Under the pieces are notes generated by a model. It did not search any database. It had not been told where the DNA came from and saw nothing but the letters and a program-made list of their open reading frames with translations. A stretch of 64,000 bases of DNA. Origin: Monarcha castaneiventris obscurior. Taxonomy: Eukaryota; Chordata; Aves; Passeriformes; Monarchidae. Below are positions 47,701 to 64,000 of the stretch, in pieces (the first letter of the stretch is position 1; the number at the start of each line of letters is the position of its first letter). The stretch lies in NCBI GenBank assembly GCA_026261815.1, contig JAMPIT010000856.1:9470001-9534000 (forward strand), given 5' to 3'. A program made the translations under genes and the position numbers.

Positions 47701-50700
47701 TCTTGATATGTTACTGTATGTTGAAATTATTGTATTTGACTTCTTTCTACTGTAGATTTAGGGACCAAACTCCTTTGACTTCTTCCTGGACACATGATTT
47801 TCTTGTTTGCCTCTGACTTGTAGAGAGAGATAACAGAATTTTCTGGTATGGGGCCTCTTTTGGGTGTGTTTCTGTGCCCCAGCATTGGACTGTAACATCT
47901 CCCTCCACTTCCACCATGACCTGACTGCTGTCATAAAAGCCTTGGCTGCTTTTTGCAGCTCTTGCTCTCTTTTATTCCCAAATTATCATAGCTCTGGTGA
48001 CACTCTGATATATTTCTGTGACTTTCTGAAAGTGCTGCCTCAGCCCAAATACACAACTCCAGCTGAGGCCTCCCAGCGCTGACCACAGGAGGATAATTAC
48101 ACCCCATGTAGGAAGTTGTGATGAATACCTCTGAGATGACTCTCAAGCAGTTCTGAGCCACAGTGTTGAGTCCTTTTTAATGTTTTGCCCAGCTGGAGCT
48201 CAAGATGATTGTTTGGTTTGCTGCTTAGCCACATATTCCAGCTTCATGCTGGATTTCTTCTTCCAAAGTGTACCTCCCCTTGGTTAGTTTCTGATTCCAC
48301 CTTCTTGGTTTCATGCCATATTTCCAAATTCTGAAACCACTTATGAGTCTCATCCTGTTTTCCAAAATAATTCCAACTCCTACCAGTGTGATGTCATTCA
48401 CAAACTGTGTGTGTGTTCTCTGCTTCCATGTTGTTAATAAAAATACTGACTGGAAACGGAACAGAAAAGCAGGACCCACTTGAAATGCAGGTCTTGTTTC
48501 ACAGCAAACCAGAGAACTGCTCTTTGAGAAGCATTTATTTTTTGTGGCAATCCATATCACATAGTGATGGTTACACAGATGGTTACATCTAATACTGATT
48601 TATTAAGGAAAGCTTAAAAACCCCTCCACAATTGACAGAATTACTCCTCTTACTGTTCCTTGCTCATCCACTTTGCTGGTTGCTTGATGAGGGATGTTGG
48701 TAGTGTAAAACAAGCTGTTCACACCCATATTGGTTCTTCTAATGATTTAGAAATTAATTCCCAGGCTCCTGACTGGTGGAAGCTCTGCTAAAAAGGCTGT
48801 AATTCCTTGCATAATAATGTTCTGGTTGATGGTTGTCAATTTGCTCCTTCTCTAGTTGTTTTTATTTATCCAGACCCAGGATGGGATCCAGCTCTAAGCT
48901 GCATCCATGCAGTTTCCAGTCTCAGATACTGTGCACTGGAAACCCAGGCCACAATTCTCCTGGAGAGCTTTCATTTGGGGAAAGTAAAGTGCCAGTTATG
49001 TCCTTCACAATGATTTTCCTGTTGGAGGGAACAGCAGAGTTGTTTGGAGGTGATGCTGTTGCTGAGGAGGAGCTCTCATTCTGTGACAGCCACAGCCACA
49101 TCAGGAGCACCAGTGCTCAGAGCTGCCACTCATCCCTCCAAAATCATCTCCATTTGAGAGCTGGGTTTGGGATTTTTAGTGACATACATTTCCTCTAATT
49201 TCCTCTGATTTTGTAGGAAGAGGAGGAGCAAGAAGAAGGAGGTGAAGGAGCAACAGGGGACCCCAAAAAGGAGAAGAAATCTTTAGATTCAGATGAGAGT
49301 GATGAAGATGATGAGGATTATCAGGTACTGGCATTCTCAGGGCACTTAATGCATGTAATTCTTGGGCCAGAGGGGAGATGCACACTCTGGATTCTGAGCA
49401 GAGCTACCTAGAGTACATTTGTAATAGAACTATTTTTAGAAGCCATAAAGCCCTCACTTGACAGCATTTTGCCCTCAGAATGAAAACTTGTGAATATTTA
49501 CAAATTAAATACAAAGACAAGAAGATTTTTAAAAAGGCTGAAGGTGCCTTGGTTCATAAATGGTTTTACTGGCTGGTAGTAAAAGCTTGACTTGAGCTTT
49601 TGGGGTGCTTTGCAGTGTGTTTGGAGAGCTCTGCTACAACCCAGAGCTGGGTGTGAGAGCTCCTTAACCTCCCTCTTGTTCCTGACCCGCAGCAAAAGCG
49701 CAAAGGAGTGGAGGGGTTGATAGACATAGAGAACCCCAACCGTGTCATTCAGACAACCAAAAAAGTCACTCAGCTGGACCTGGATGGACCCAAGGAGCTC
49801 TCACGACGAGAGAGGTGAGTGTTCCCTGCTGCATCCCTGGAATTGCAGCCTCGCTGCTGGCAGCAGCTTGATGCAGGGAGGTGTTTCCCCTGCTCTGTGT
49901 CAGTGTTTCAGGGAGGCCCTTAGAGTGTGTTGCTGCCTAAAGCAGGCACTGGACAGCAGCAAACTGGGCTCGCTGTGCTTCAAAATGGCATTCCTTAGGA
50001 ACTTCACAGGAGTTGTCTGTCCTCTGGGAGCAGCTGTGGCCATCCTGGAGCTAGGCAGCCTGCCCTGGGGCACTGAGAGAAAGGGATTTAGGCCAGTCCT
50101 TTCCTAAGGTTTTATGCCAAAAATCAAACGTAACTGAAATCCTGAAATCATACTGCTGTGAAAGGGATTTAGGCTGTTCCTTTCCTGAAGTTTTGTGCCA
50201 AAAATCAGAGCAGTAATCCACTGAAAGGGATTTAGGCCGTTCCTTTCCTGAAGTTTTATGCCAAAAATCAGAGCAGAAATCCATTAACCAGAGGTCACCT
50301 TGGATCCACTTCAGTCTTGCTGCAGAAGGTGCCCTGCTGACAGGTAGTGGTTTCCCAGATTTTATGGTGAAATTTTGTCTGGGCAGATGAATAACCTGAA
50401 AACCCAGGTTTAATCTTCTAGTTTCAATTAGCAATGGTGAGGTTTGGAAGGAAAGATTGAAGCTTTTTTATTTGGCATAGATTGCTTCATCAGAAGGACA
50501 CCTTTGAGGGTAAGGCTAGGAAAAACATGTCACAGCTGTGGTGTGGGGCTAATTCATTTGACCTCCTTGTGTGTCCGTGTCCTTATTTAGCTGAAGGAAG
50601 GTAGAAATAATCTCTCTCCTCATCTCTGTTCAAACCCTGCAAATAGAACCTGTGCTTGAAAACTGGTGAAGGACCCCCAGTTTTGGGGTTTTTCCTGGTT

Positions 50701-51552
50701 GGAAAACCCTACTGTGCTTGTTCCCATGTGCTTGCCTGGATGCTCTGGTGATTGGTGTTTCCCTTGAACAGAGAGGAAATAGAGAAGCAAAAGGCAAAAG
50801 AAAGATACATGAAAATGCACCTAGCTGGGAAAACAGAGCAAGCCAAGGCAGACCTTGCCCGACTAGCCATCATTCGGAAGCAAAGGGAAGAAGCTGCCAG
50901 AAAGAAAGAAGAAGAAAGAAAAGGTTAGAGAATAATTAATCATATTCTCCTACCTCTCCATGCCATGAGGCACAATGCCACACATCCCTCATCTGGGCCT
51001 GTGTGGTGTTGCTGAGTGGCATCAACTCCCCTCAGCAAAACCAGGCTCAGCTGTTTTCCTCTCATAAAATTCTTGCTTTATAAGCAAGAACTTGGACACC
51101 GGAGCAGGGGAAGAGAGTTTGGGGGTTTGGCAGGCTCCTTGTGCTGGGTGATTTATCTGCTTTGCATGTGGGGATCTGAACTGCCCAGGGAATTCACAGC
51201 ACTCCTTCCCTTCCTGGCCTTTCCCTGGGAGGTGTGAACCACAAGTCTGAACACAGCTCCTTGGTGGCTTCCAGGGAGAAATTTTGGCATCAGGTCATTT
51301 GTGGACACCTGGAGATCAGGGATAGAAGGGAACATACAAGAGGAGCTGTGCCTCTTACCTCTGAGAAGTTGGTGGGGAGGGCGGGATTTTTTCCATTACC
51401 CAACTGGCAGGATTTTGATCCCTGGGGCTGCCAATCCATCCCCAGTCCCTGAGCTGCACCATGAAATGATGAAACTGTTGTTTTCCTCCCCAGCAAAAGA
51501 CGAAGCGGCCATGGCAGGTAAAAGACTGCAGTCACTATCCCTTAACAAGTAA
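44064..51552 (+). CDS. PDAP1: 28 kDa heat- and acid-stable phosphoprotein (PDGFA-associated protein 1)
   Basis: Six coding exons: 44064-44073 (only 10 coding bases), 47283-47374, 49217-49324, 49693-49814, 50772-50923 and 51494-51552. They encode 180 aa; human has 181. The protein is a small, highly charged phosphoprotein reported to bind PDGF-A and RNA; its molecular role is poorly defined. Visible features are a basic start ([17 protein letters not shown]), a Glu-rich acidic stretch with a likely casein kinase 2 region ([14 protein letters not shown], about residues 56-69), the conserved [16 protein letters not shown], a Lys/Glu/Arg-rich probable helix (about 112-165), and the end LQSLSLNK. 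Intron 1 is 3.2 kb and carries a MIR remnant; intron 4 carries a three-copy tandem repeat. The gene is divergent with BUD31 and convergent with ARPC1B. Confidence 0.97.
45598..45740 (+). mobile_element. MIR SINE remnant in PDAP1 intron 1
   Basis: Contains the MIR core pattern ATTATCCCTGTTTTACAGAT followed by GAGACTGAGGCACAGAG and a trailing GGTCTCCCTG. MIR is an ancient amniote SINE, so this copy predates birds. Confidence 0.7.
48040..48600 (-). mobile_element. Possible ancient CR1-like remnant in PDAP1 intron 2
   Basis: The stretch around TTGTTAATAAAAATACTGAC resembles an old, widely spread reptile/bird CR1-like repeat as I remember it. The match is patchy and the limits are uncertain. Confidence 0.3.
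50080..50290 (+). repeat. Three-copy tandem repeat in PDAP1 intron 4
   Basis: AAAGGGATTTAGGC followed by TTCCTTTCCT and TGCCAAAAATCA recurs from 50080, 50161 and 50224. The periods are 81 and 63 bp; the first copy carries extra sequence. Confidence 0.9.
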
Positions 51553-52331
51553 GCACAGGCCACACAAGAGGAGGAAACGCCAGGGAACTGTGCCTGGTCC
51601 TGCCGGGAGCTCTGCCGTGTCGCCTTCCATCGATGCCACGCAGGGCATCCTGCAGCATCGACCTCACCTCCACCTCCAAGAGACACTGACGATGTGTTTG
51701 TCCTCATCCTGGCACAGATTTCCATTTGGGGTTAGGGGCAGCTGCTCTCTGCAGTGCAGAGCTGTGCTGGACAGCAATTCCCTGTAACAGTTTGGAAATA
51801 TGAATGTTTTTGCTGTTTTTAGGATCAAGAACTTGTAGACGGTGGGGGGGGGCAGGGTGGGAGGGAGCTGCGTGGGAGGGGAGGTGCTTCAAATACTAGA
51901 TTGCAAGAAAATAGATTGTGGGGTCGTTGTGGGGTGGGGCATGGGGTGGGGAACTGACTTGGTATGAAATCCCAAAGGATAATGTATCTGAGGAATCCAG
52001 TTGGCAAAGAGCCCATCAAATTTTGCTGCAGGGTGTTGCAGTATAAGCTGGGAGCCTGACTTCATGGACATCTGGAGTGCCGTTCCTTCCCGGATTCATC
52101 CCTCCTTTCTTGCAGCCAATCTCCCCTTTTCCCTCCTCTTCATTTTCTTTTTCTCCTCCTTATTAGGGATAGTGCCAGTTTTTAACCACATCATCCTTTG
52201 TTTAAAGGAGAAAAACAAACAACATTTATTGTGTCAGATCCAGATGGAAAAAAAAAACACAACAAAAAAAAAACCCAAAAAAAAACTTGATCAAGTTTAA
52301 AAACCACCAAGAGAACTTGTATATTTGGCTG

Positions 52332-52337
52332 ATTAAA
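52332..52337 (+). terminator. PDAP1: Possible PDAP1 polyadenylation signal (ATTAAA variant)
   Basis: No AATAAA was noticed in the first 0.8 kb after the PDAP1 stop. ATTAAA lies about 780 bp downstream and is followed by a GT repeat near 52368-52379, which could serve as the downstream GU-rich element. Tentative. Confidence 0.35.
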
Positions 52338-52339
52338 CT

Positions 52340-53720
52340 GTAAGTTATCAGAACTGCTGTGGCCTCGTGTGTGTGTGTGAAGGGCACAGCTCGGGGGGGT
52401 CCTGGGGGAGGCACAGCTGCAGCTGGGGGCTGCTGGTTGTGGTGTGGAGTTTGGCTCGGGGTTCAGGAGCTCCGTCAGCACACATAGCCTGAAGGGAAAA
52501 GCTTTTCCTGCCGGTTCTGATGGATGTCTTGCACAATCTGTTTAGCACGGTGGAGGAAAATTACCCTCAGGCCACTGTCTGGCCTAGTCCGTGTGTCAGA
52601 AGGGCAGTCACCGCACTGTCACCCCCTCTCTGATGTCTGGAGGGGAGATGCTCCAGCCTGCTGTGCCCCAGGGGGTGTGGGAGTCCTGCTGCCAGCCTGT
52701 TCAGGGACACCAGTGCTTCCCAGACTTCCCTAAAGGCTGGAGGAGATCCAGCCCCAGGGCTTGGAGCACTGGAAGTCACTGGGAGAGGGGTTACAGCTGT
52801 GGAGTTGAAGGATGAAAAATGGGATTTGTTCTGTGTCACCCTGTCCATGCCTGGCTGCAGGGACTTGGGCACAAGGGTGTGACAGGGCTGTGCCCAGGGA
52901 ATGTCACCGTGAGCTGCTGGCTCAAACCACAGCTCAGAGCAAGCCAAGATTTGGGATACGAAATACCCTCAGGGAGCTATGGAAGATGAGCAAGTGCTGC
53001 CAGGAGAGGTGCCTGTGCTGTCAGCTCCAAGAGGGAAGAACTGACGGGGTGGGGACAGCCTGACACGGGAAGTTTGGGTGATCTTGCAGCACAGGGAGGT
53101 GGATGGGGCAGGACAGGGCGTTTTGGGCTGATGCCTAGGATGGAGAAGGGCAGGAGCCACAGGGAGAGAGGTTGAGGCTTGTGAACACATGGAAATAAGT
53201 GGAAAAATCTCCGAGTAACACCCCCAACTAACTAAGGGCTGGAGGCAGAACTTAAATGTCACTGTCCCTCTGCCAGCCAGTGCTCCCTTCCCAGGCCGTG
53301 GGCGGTGTTGGGACTGATCTGCTCCTGTGGTAACAGGCTGGGAAGGGGCGGGATTAGTTCGGTGGCCCAAGGTCTCTGAGCTGGCTCCAGGTTTGGGAAT
53401 TGCCCACCTGCCAGGACCTTACCAGGGAAACTCCGAGAATGGGAAACCTCCCTGGCCACCTCCATCCTCTCCCCTCCCTTTTCCCTAACAGCTCAGAGCT
53501 CCCCAAACCAATCCTGGTTTGACATAATGCTAAAGCTGGGAATGGGGAAGACATTCCCCTTATCCCCACAATCCCAATTCACCCTCAGCACTGGAGGCAG
53601 AGAGGACATGACCACCCTGGTGAGATGGGGTGCAGCACCATGAGCTGCCCTGTGATCTGTATTTGCACTGAACTTGTCCTAAAAAAGTGCAAAAATCAAG
53701 TTTTGATTTATCCAGGAAAA
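52340..53720. other. Intergenic between the convergent PDAP1 and ARPC1B ends
   Basis: Contains a short GT run near 52368-52379 and otherwise unique sequence. No coding exon recognised. Confidence 0.6.
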
Positions 53721-53723
53721 TCC

Positions 53724-53729
53724 TTTATT
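53724..53729 (-). terminator. ARPC1B: Polyadenylation signal of ARPC1B (AATAAA)
   Basis: AATAAA on the minus strand about 230 bp after the ARPC1B stop. A second AATAAA at 53959-53964 overlaps the stop codon. The distal one is more likely to be the main signal because it leaves a normal 3' UTR. Confidence 0.6.
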
Positions 53730-53959
53730 TGCTATTTCTCCAAGCAATGTATGACCAGCATCGGGAAGGATGGTAAAAAAAATAGTAAGAAAAATGGTTT
53801 TCTTTGTCTGGAAACAGCCACCAGGGCTGGCTGGCAGCAGGGACAGGCACTGGTGGCAGCGTGGCTGGGTCATGTGGCACAGGGGGGTGGCAGAGGGCAG
53901 CAGGCAGGGGGCAGAGCAGGGGCAGCTGGAAGCTGGGATGCCCTTCCTGGATGGCTCCT

Positions 53960-58022
<4,063 letters not shown>

Positions 58023-60149
58023 TCAGGGGCTGGGGACAGGGAGAGACCCCCAGGCTGTCAGGAGATGCTGCTCCAGCTACAGGGACAAGATCCCAGCTCC
58101 CAGCCCCACAGAATGATCCCCCCCATCAGCCCTGTGTTGCAGCCCTCTGCATCCCTCCTCTGCCTGAGAGAGGGCTTCCTTGAGGATTTCCAAGCTCAGA
58201 AACTGCCCATTTCCAGGAACTTCTAAACCCTGCTGTCATCCTGCTCCAGCTGGCTGGAGCTTGCTGAGCAGGAGCTGGCTGGGAACATGGGATGGAGCAG
58301 TTTCCCCCAAGCCCCCTCCAGGTGCCAGGGGACCGGGAAGGGCTCGGAGCAGCGTCACAGCCCCTTGGCCATCGGGCAGGGATGCAGGGAAACACCTCGC
58401 CAGGGCGTGGCAGACGGGGATTACTCACAGCCTGCTCTCGGCTATTTTGGGAACTCCCTGAACACGTCCCGCTTTCTTTGGCAGCTAAAAACGTTACAGG
58501 GGAAAGGAAAAAAGTCCCTCCTAGCAAAGCTCCGTCCCAGGGCTGGGGAAAAGAAAATCCGAGGAGTTCCATCAGCTGCCTTCTGCATGTGGAGCAATTC
58601 CAGTGCCGACGCAGGGCACCAGCCCTGCTGTCACACGGACAAGGACATGGGCACGCATGAGGAGGCAGCTGCCCTATCCCAGCCCCACCGATCCCTCTGG
58701 GATGCAGCACGGGGTGTCCCAAGGAGGGTACAAAGCTGCTGCCACCACCAGCCTCTCCCCCGAGCCCTGTGGATGGAGCAGCACCACGAGGGACAGACAA
58801 AATCATCAGCGACAGGGACACTGCTGTCGGCATTGCGAGAGATCAGGAGAGCAAAAATGTGTGAAAAGGGGATTTGGCTGAAATGGGCACCCGGCTGAAA
58901 GGGCTCCCTGGAGGAGGGACGGGAGGCAGGACACACCGAGGTCCTTTTTCTTTTTCCAGGTGGTTTGGGTGCTCAGAGGCATAAACCCTCCTCCCTGGGG
59001 GTCCTGCTGCTCCCTTGCTGAGTGCCACCCCGAAGGGATGAGTTCAGCTGCCGGGCTAGGGCCGGAAGCCTTTGCCAGACACGGGAAGGAGCGAGGGCTG
59101 TGAGGGCCTTGCCTGCAGCGGGTGTTGTTTCATTTCCCCCACAGCCCCTTTACAACCAGTTCCCTGCTGCTGCCCCACTGCCTGAGTCCTGCTCCCGCCC
59201 TGCAGTGATCCCGGGGGCTCGGCAGCCCCTTCCCCAGCTGGCAAGATCATCAGAGGAGCTGTGGTTACCCCCCTCCCCAACCCCCCCTCAACCCAGGGGC
59301 TCTTGAGGGAGGAATATAGGAATTTTCCGAGGGCCAGACAGGGCGGGAGTGGGAGCTGGAGCAGCTCCGTTATCTCCCCGGCCAGCCCAAGCAGTTCGGA
59401 AACATCCTCGGAGGAGATAACCAAACCTTGGCAGAGCCGAGTGCCGGGGGCTCCTCCCAGTCCCGGGAGGAAGCCACACACCAGAGAAGCTGGAGTTTGG
59501 GTTTTTACGAGCCTGGGGGGGGCTGGCGGGAGGTGGGTTTGCATCCAGTGAGGATCCCACTGGGAGCTGGGACCCCCTGAAACTCTCCCCGGACACTGTG
59601 GTGGATCCCTGCACCACCAAGACCCCAATACCGACCCCCGGGAGCCCCTCTGCTCCCTGCGGCAGCCGAAGGTGTCACCCCCCCTGCTCCTGCCAGCCGA
59701 GCAGAGGGGTTTTTTTAATGGAATTAAACCACCCGTCCTCAGTCCCCAGTGTTGGTGGGGACTACCCCATGAGCCAGCCTGGCCCTGGGGGGACACCCCC
59801 GTCCCAGGGCAGACGGAGGGCGGCTCTGACCCTCCTCTTCCTCGCACCGAGCAAAGCGGGAAGCAGCTGATCCCCGAGGAGGAGAGGACAGATCGCGGCA
59901 GCTCTGCCTCTGCCGGCATCAACCCCGACGGGACCCCCACAGGAGGACTCTTTCCACCCCCCCAGAGCTGTCAGAATTCCGGCAAGAGAAAAAACCCTCA
60001 AACTTGCTGCGAAGGCTGGGAGGAAACCCCAAAACATCCGAAACGCGGAGACAGCGAAACTCGCACGGGGCAAGGGGCTGCCTGCACCCCCCTGTACCCC
60101 GGGTACCCCCGAGCCCTGGAGCAGGGTGTGAGCGCCGGGAGCGGTGCCA

Positions 60150-60800
60150 GCCCCAGCCCCACGGCACAGCCCCAGGTCCTGGCGGGGCTGGCAGAGCTGC
60201 CTGCCCGTCCTTACCTTGCTGGGCAGCGCGGGCAGGGCGGGCTGGGCTCAGTTCCTGGGCGGCGGGGCTCGTTCATGGACTCTGGGCAGTCGACACGAAC
60301 GGAGCCCGGAGCGAGCGGCGGGAGCTGTGCCTGCCCCGCCGAGGCAGCCCGACTTCCCTTTTCCTCCCCGAGAAATGCAACCACTTCCTTACGTGGGCGT
60401 TGGGGGAGCGCAAAGCAGCTCTGCGGCCGCCCTGCCCCTGTGCCTGCGGGCCAGGCCGCTCCAGCATCGCCCCACGTGGACGGGCCCCCGGCCCCGGGAT
60501 GCTCCCGGCCGCTCTCTGGGACGTGGGCAACTCGCCCTGGGTGCTCCAGGGAAGAACACAGCCAGGAGAACAGAAGGGAAGGATCCCCGCCGTCTCCCTT
60601 GGCAGCGGGAGTCTTGTTCACCCCCGGCTCCCGATGCGTTTCAGAGGGATGGGGACTCCCCCGATGCCAGTGCTGGCCCCCACCAGGGAACAGCCGTGCC
60701 TGGAGCCCACCCGGGGCGAGATGCCCGTCAGCATCGCCTCCCACGGCCGGGGAGATCCGCAGGACCCCGCGGAGCCTGGATCCGGCTGCCCCCGGCAGCA
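60150..60800 (-). promoter_or_regulatory. ARPC1B: Likely ARPC1B promoter region and noncoding first exon
   Basis: A CpG-rich region lies about 2.2 kb upstream of the ARPC1B start codon. On the minus strand a strong donor (CAAG/GTAAGG, exon base 60215) fits a noncoding exon 1 spliced to the leader acceptor at 58029/58030. The transcription start cannot be placed from sequence. Long open frames on the opposite strand here look like a by-product of high GC. Confidence 0.45.
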
Positions 60801-62473
60801 GCTGCTGCTGGTTCCTGCATCCCACAGAGCCCAGTGGGCCCCAGTCCCAGGCTGGCTGCGGTCACCATGCCTGTGTCCCCACGCACCAGACATCCACCCC
60901 TCTAGTTTTATCACCTCCTACTCCAGAGCAACTAATTTTCACCCCATTCCCGCCTGGATGCACTCACCCCTTCCCTCTCCGAGTGATGTCGCAGCACTGG
61001 CACAGCAGCACGCTGGGGTCCCGTGCAGGGAGGGCAGATCTCTTCTCAGCTGCAGGATTTGGATACAAGAACGTGGTGATCAGGGATACAATAACCTGGT
61101 ATTGGCTGAGCTGCAGAATCGATCCCCATGCGAGGGGTCAGCTGTAGGTAAATGGGAGTGGGCACAGAGCAGGCAGCCCCTCACTCCTGGTCCTCCTCCA
61201 GAACTGTGCTTCATTTCATGTGTGTTGCCCTGATCCCTGCAGCCACAGGGAGATCCTGGGATGTCACCCAGGGATGGGAATGAACTGTGGGTCAGTTTTA
61301 ACTTCTGCAGGAGGATTTGGGGTACATTACTAAGGGAAGGGAGGGGACAGCCCTGTTCCTCGCCTGCCATCCCCTTTCCTCATCGTTCCCATCTCCAGGC
61401 TGCTCCGGCCTGACCCTGTGCTAACGAGTGCCACAAGCTGCCTCCAGTGCTTCTGAACATTGCTTGGGGCTCTCCAAGGCTCGGCAGCCCAGGGGGGAAA
61501 ATCTGGCACTGTGGAGGTCAGGGATAGAGAGGCACAGCCCTGCTGAGCCTCTGCCAAACCCAATTCACATTTGCCCAAACCCTTTACCAGCTTTTGCTTC
61601 TGTTTCTGAACTGGGAAGATCCTCCTGCCCCCACAGCACGTCACATCCTCAAGAAGGCTGGGGAGGAACTGTCCCACTGCACAGGCACTGGGGACATGGG
61701 GAGACTTCTGGTGAGGTTTTCTCTGCGGGCGGGCCAGTGGGGATGATGAACCACAGTGATTCTGTGGGTGGAGTGTGTTTCAGGCAGGATCCAGTGAGTA
61801 TTCCCTGGCATTCCTGCATGAGCAGAACCCCACTGCTCAGCCCCAAGAGCCTGTGTATAACATCAGCACACAGACAGCAGCTGGCCCCGGGATAGCTGAG
61901 AACATCCCTTCCAAAGGGAAAATATTAATCCCAGCTCCACAAACATGTGCTAAGAGCCCAGTTCTGTGATTCCCTCAACATGCTCAGGAATTCCCACCCA
62001 CACTGGACACAAAGGAGGTGAGCACAGATCTGCCACTCCAAGCTGATCTTCCACCCTCTCCTTCCAGCCCCCCCCCGAGCTGAGAAACGAGCAGGGTATG
62101 AAGCAACTCTGGTTCCAGAGGAAGTGGTAAATTCTGTCATGGGGTTTTTTTTAAGACACTTCTGCATTTTTGGCAGAAATGACAATCTAAAGCCTTGTAA
62201 AGCAATGCCATGAGCCAGCTAATCCCCTCGGAGCACGGCAAGGCAGCAACACAGGGAGCAGGAACTACACCCTGTGAATAAAGTAAGTTGTGTGCAAATG
62301 CCTCCATGAGCTCCTGAGGCTCAGAGCTGAAATGCAAAAGGTACCTGGAGACAAAGGATCAGCACAGAAGCCAGACCATACTGACACCTCTGGCTGGAGT
62401 TTCATTTGCCCACCAGTCATTACAAATACAGGGTTTTACAGCCTGAGAGCTCAGCTCCAACAGGATGCAGAAA
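60801..62473. other. Upstream of ARPC1B, no gene seen
   Basis: GC-rich at the left, falling to average. Long plus-strand frames at the left edge are attributed to composition. Confidence 0.55.
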
Positions 62474-62620
62474 ACCCAGAATCACTGAGGGTGGAAAAGA
62501 CCTCCAAGTTCACCAAATCCAACCTGTGACCAATCCCCACCTTGGCAACCAGACCAGAGCACTGAGTGCCACATCCAGTCATTCCCTGAACACCTCCAGA
62601 GATGGCGATTCCCATCTGCA
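62474..62620 (-). mobile_element. Diverged CR1 LINE fragment, inverted
   Basis: Matches the inverted CR1 pattern (GTGGAAAAGACCTCCAAG, GAACACCTCCAGAGATGGCG) with heavy divergence and a lost tail. Confidence 0.65.
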
Positions 62621-63652
62621 GCTTCACAGACTTACAGAGTGATTTGCTTTTAATTTGTCTTCCCCAGACGAGGCTCAACAGATTTTTGTCTCACTTTCCA
62701 CAGAGCCTTCCATCCTGTCCCCTGGGCACTGCCCCGGGAGCAGACTTGGGACCAAACCAAAAGGCAACTACAAATAATTCTGGTCATTCACCTTTGGAAA
62801 ACTGTGACCCACTGAGCAAACAATAAAAATTAATTTGCTGTTATTACGGATTAAATGCAAGGCAGACAGAATGAAGAGCAGTAGGATAAAATAATTCATC
62901 CTCCAAAATCATCACTTCAAGGGAAAAATTCTCCTGGAAGAAGCTCATCTGAATCTTCACACCCAGATCATCAGAACTCTGGGTCTTCATCTGTCAACTT
63001 TGAGAACCTTTCAGTTAAGATGAACTTTTCCTGTTTTAAGGCCATATAATATTAGTGCAGGGTCTTCCCCACTCTGTCTCTCTCCCAATATCCTTAACAT
63101 CCCTTTTTTAATCACTGTCAATAAACATCAAAACAAAGAATCAGTTTTTCTCTTTTTTATTAATATTATTATTATTATTTCTAGCTGACAATTTACATAA
63201 AATTCCCCTTTTAAGTTAGTGATTCATAACTTCCTGCAATAAACTACTTAAGGAGCAGCTTTGGTAAAGAATGGAATGAAACAACCAACCGAAAAAAAAA
63301 AAAGAACAATCACAGCTGATTTTGAAACCAACACAATTCACCAAATTTAGATTCAAAAGAAAATCTGCCAAGCTGTATTTTCTCAGTGTTTCCAAATGTT
63401 TCACCTTCCTCCTCCTCCTCCCTTTTCAGGTTTGTGCAGATGTGGGAGCTGCATTCTGTCAAGCAGTTTGTCCTGCTAGATCACGGAAATCCATCTTTAC
63501 ATGATTCGTAGCCCTTGGATGGAGGACTCTAAAGTCTTGAAGGAAAGAAAAAAATCTTAATCACGATCTGCTGCAGTAGCTTGGGTTAAATAATTCAGTG
63601 TAAATGCTAACAAAACCAAGTAAAAACCATGAATACTTGAAATTAGACTCGG
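62621..63652. other. Intergenic, no gene seen
   Basis: AT-rich unique sequence with a short ATT run near 63157-63178. Window-edge context is unknown. Confidence 0.6.
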
Positions 63653-63885
63653 TCATAGAGTCCCAGAATGGTTTGGGTTGGAAGGGACATTGAAAATCAT
63701 CCAGTTCCAACCCCCTGCCATGGGCAGGGACACCTTCCACTATCCCAGGTTGCTCCAAGCCCTGTCCAACTTGGCCTTGAACACTTCCAGGGATGAGGCA
63801 GCCACAGCTTCTCTGGGCACCCTGTGCCAGGGCCTCCCCACCCTCACAGGGAAGAATTTCTTCTTTAAGCAAAGGATTTCTTCCT
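63653..63885 (-). mobile_element. CR1 LINE 3' fragment, inverted
   Basis: Reverse-complement CR1 from TCATAGAGTCCCAGAATGG through CCAGGGCCTCCCCACCCTC. Well preserved. Confidence 0.92.
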
Positions 63886-64000
63886 AACTCAAGAGCCAGA
63901 GACCCCAATAGTCATTCCTTTCAAACTCAGGCATGTACAGACCAGTGATACAGACCTGAGACTGAACTAAAGCAGCCCAGAGATCACCTCAACTTCATGT

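Noticed and set aside
59672..61233. Long plus-strand open frames (up to about 490 codons) upstream of ARPC1B
   Set aside because: Proline/glycine/serine-rich translations without any domain, overlapping in several frames in GC-rich DNA; stop codons are rare there by composition.

Overview
The window looks like bird nuclear DNA. Its interspersed repeats are almost all CR1 LINE 3' fragments with the avian tail sequence. There are no Alu or L1 elements. Introns are short, and six recognisable vertebrate genes lie in the order of the human 7q22.1 block. I cannot name the species.

Layout. Positions 1 to about 26,400 form a gene desert with no coding exon I can support; it holds CR1 fragments, a clean pentanucleotide microsatellite, an ancient SINE remnant and a CpG-rich patch near 8.1-8.35 kb. 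From 26.9 kb to about 60.3 kb is a compact cluster: ATP5MF (+), CPSF4 (-), PTCD1 (+), BUD31 (-), PDAP1 (+), ARPC1B (-). Strands alternate perfectly. This gives two head-to-head pairs sharing CpG-rich promoters (CPSF4/PTCD1 and BUD31/PDAP1) and three tail-to-tail pairs. I rebuilt every coding exon of all six genes; all junctions keep frame, and the predicted proteins are 89, 243, 718, 144, 180 and 369 aa. From about 60.4 kb to the end I see only repeats and unassigned sequence.

The genes are housekeeping genes without one shared pathway: ATP synthase subunit f, a pre-mRNA 3'-processing factor, a mitochondrial pentatricopeptide protein, a spliceosome protein, a small phosphoprotein and an Arp2/3 complex subunit. 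Their linkage is conserved synteny.

Points worth a second look: a GC-AG intron in CPSF4; a CPSF4 segment matching the longer human isoform but with no visible in-phase acceptor; small tandem duplications that double YY1-like sites in the ATP5MF promoter and CCAAT boxes in the CPSF4/PTCD1 promoter; related minisatellites in two ARPC1B introns; and the CpG-rich patch in the desert. I found no convincing new type of biological system.
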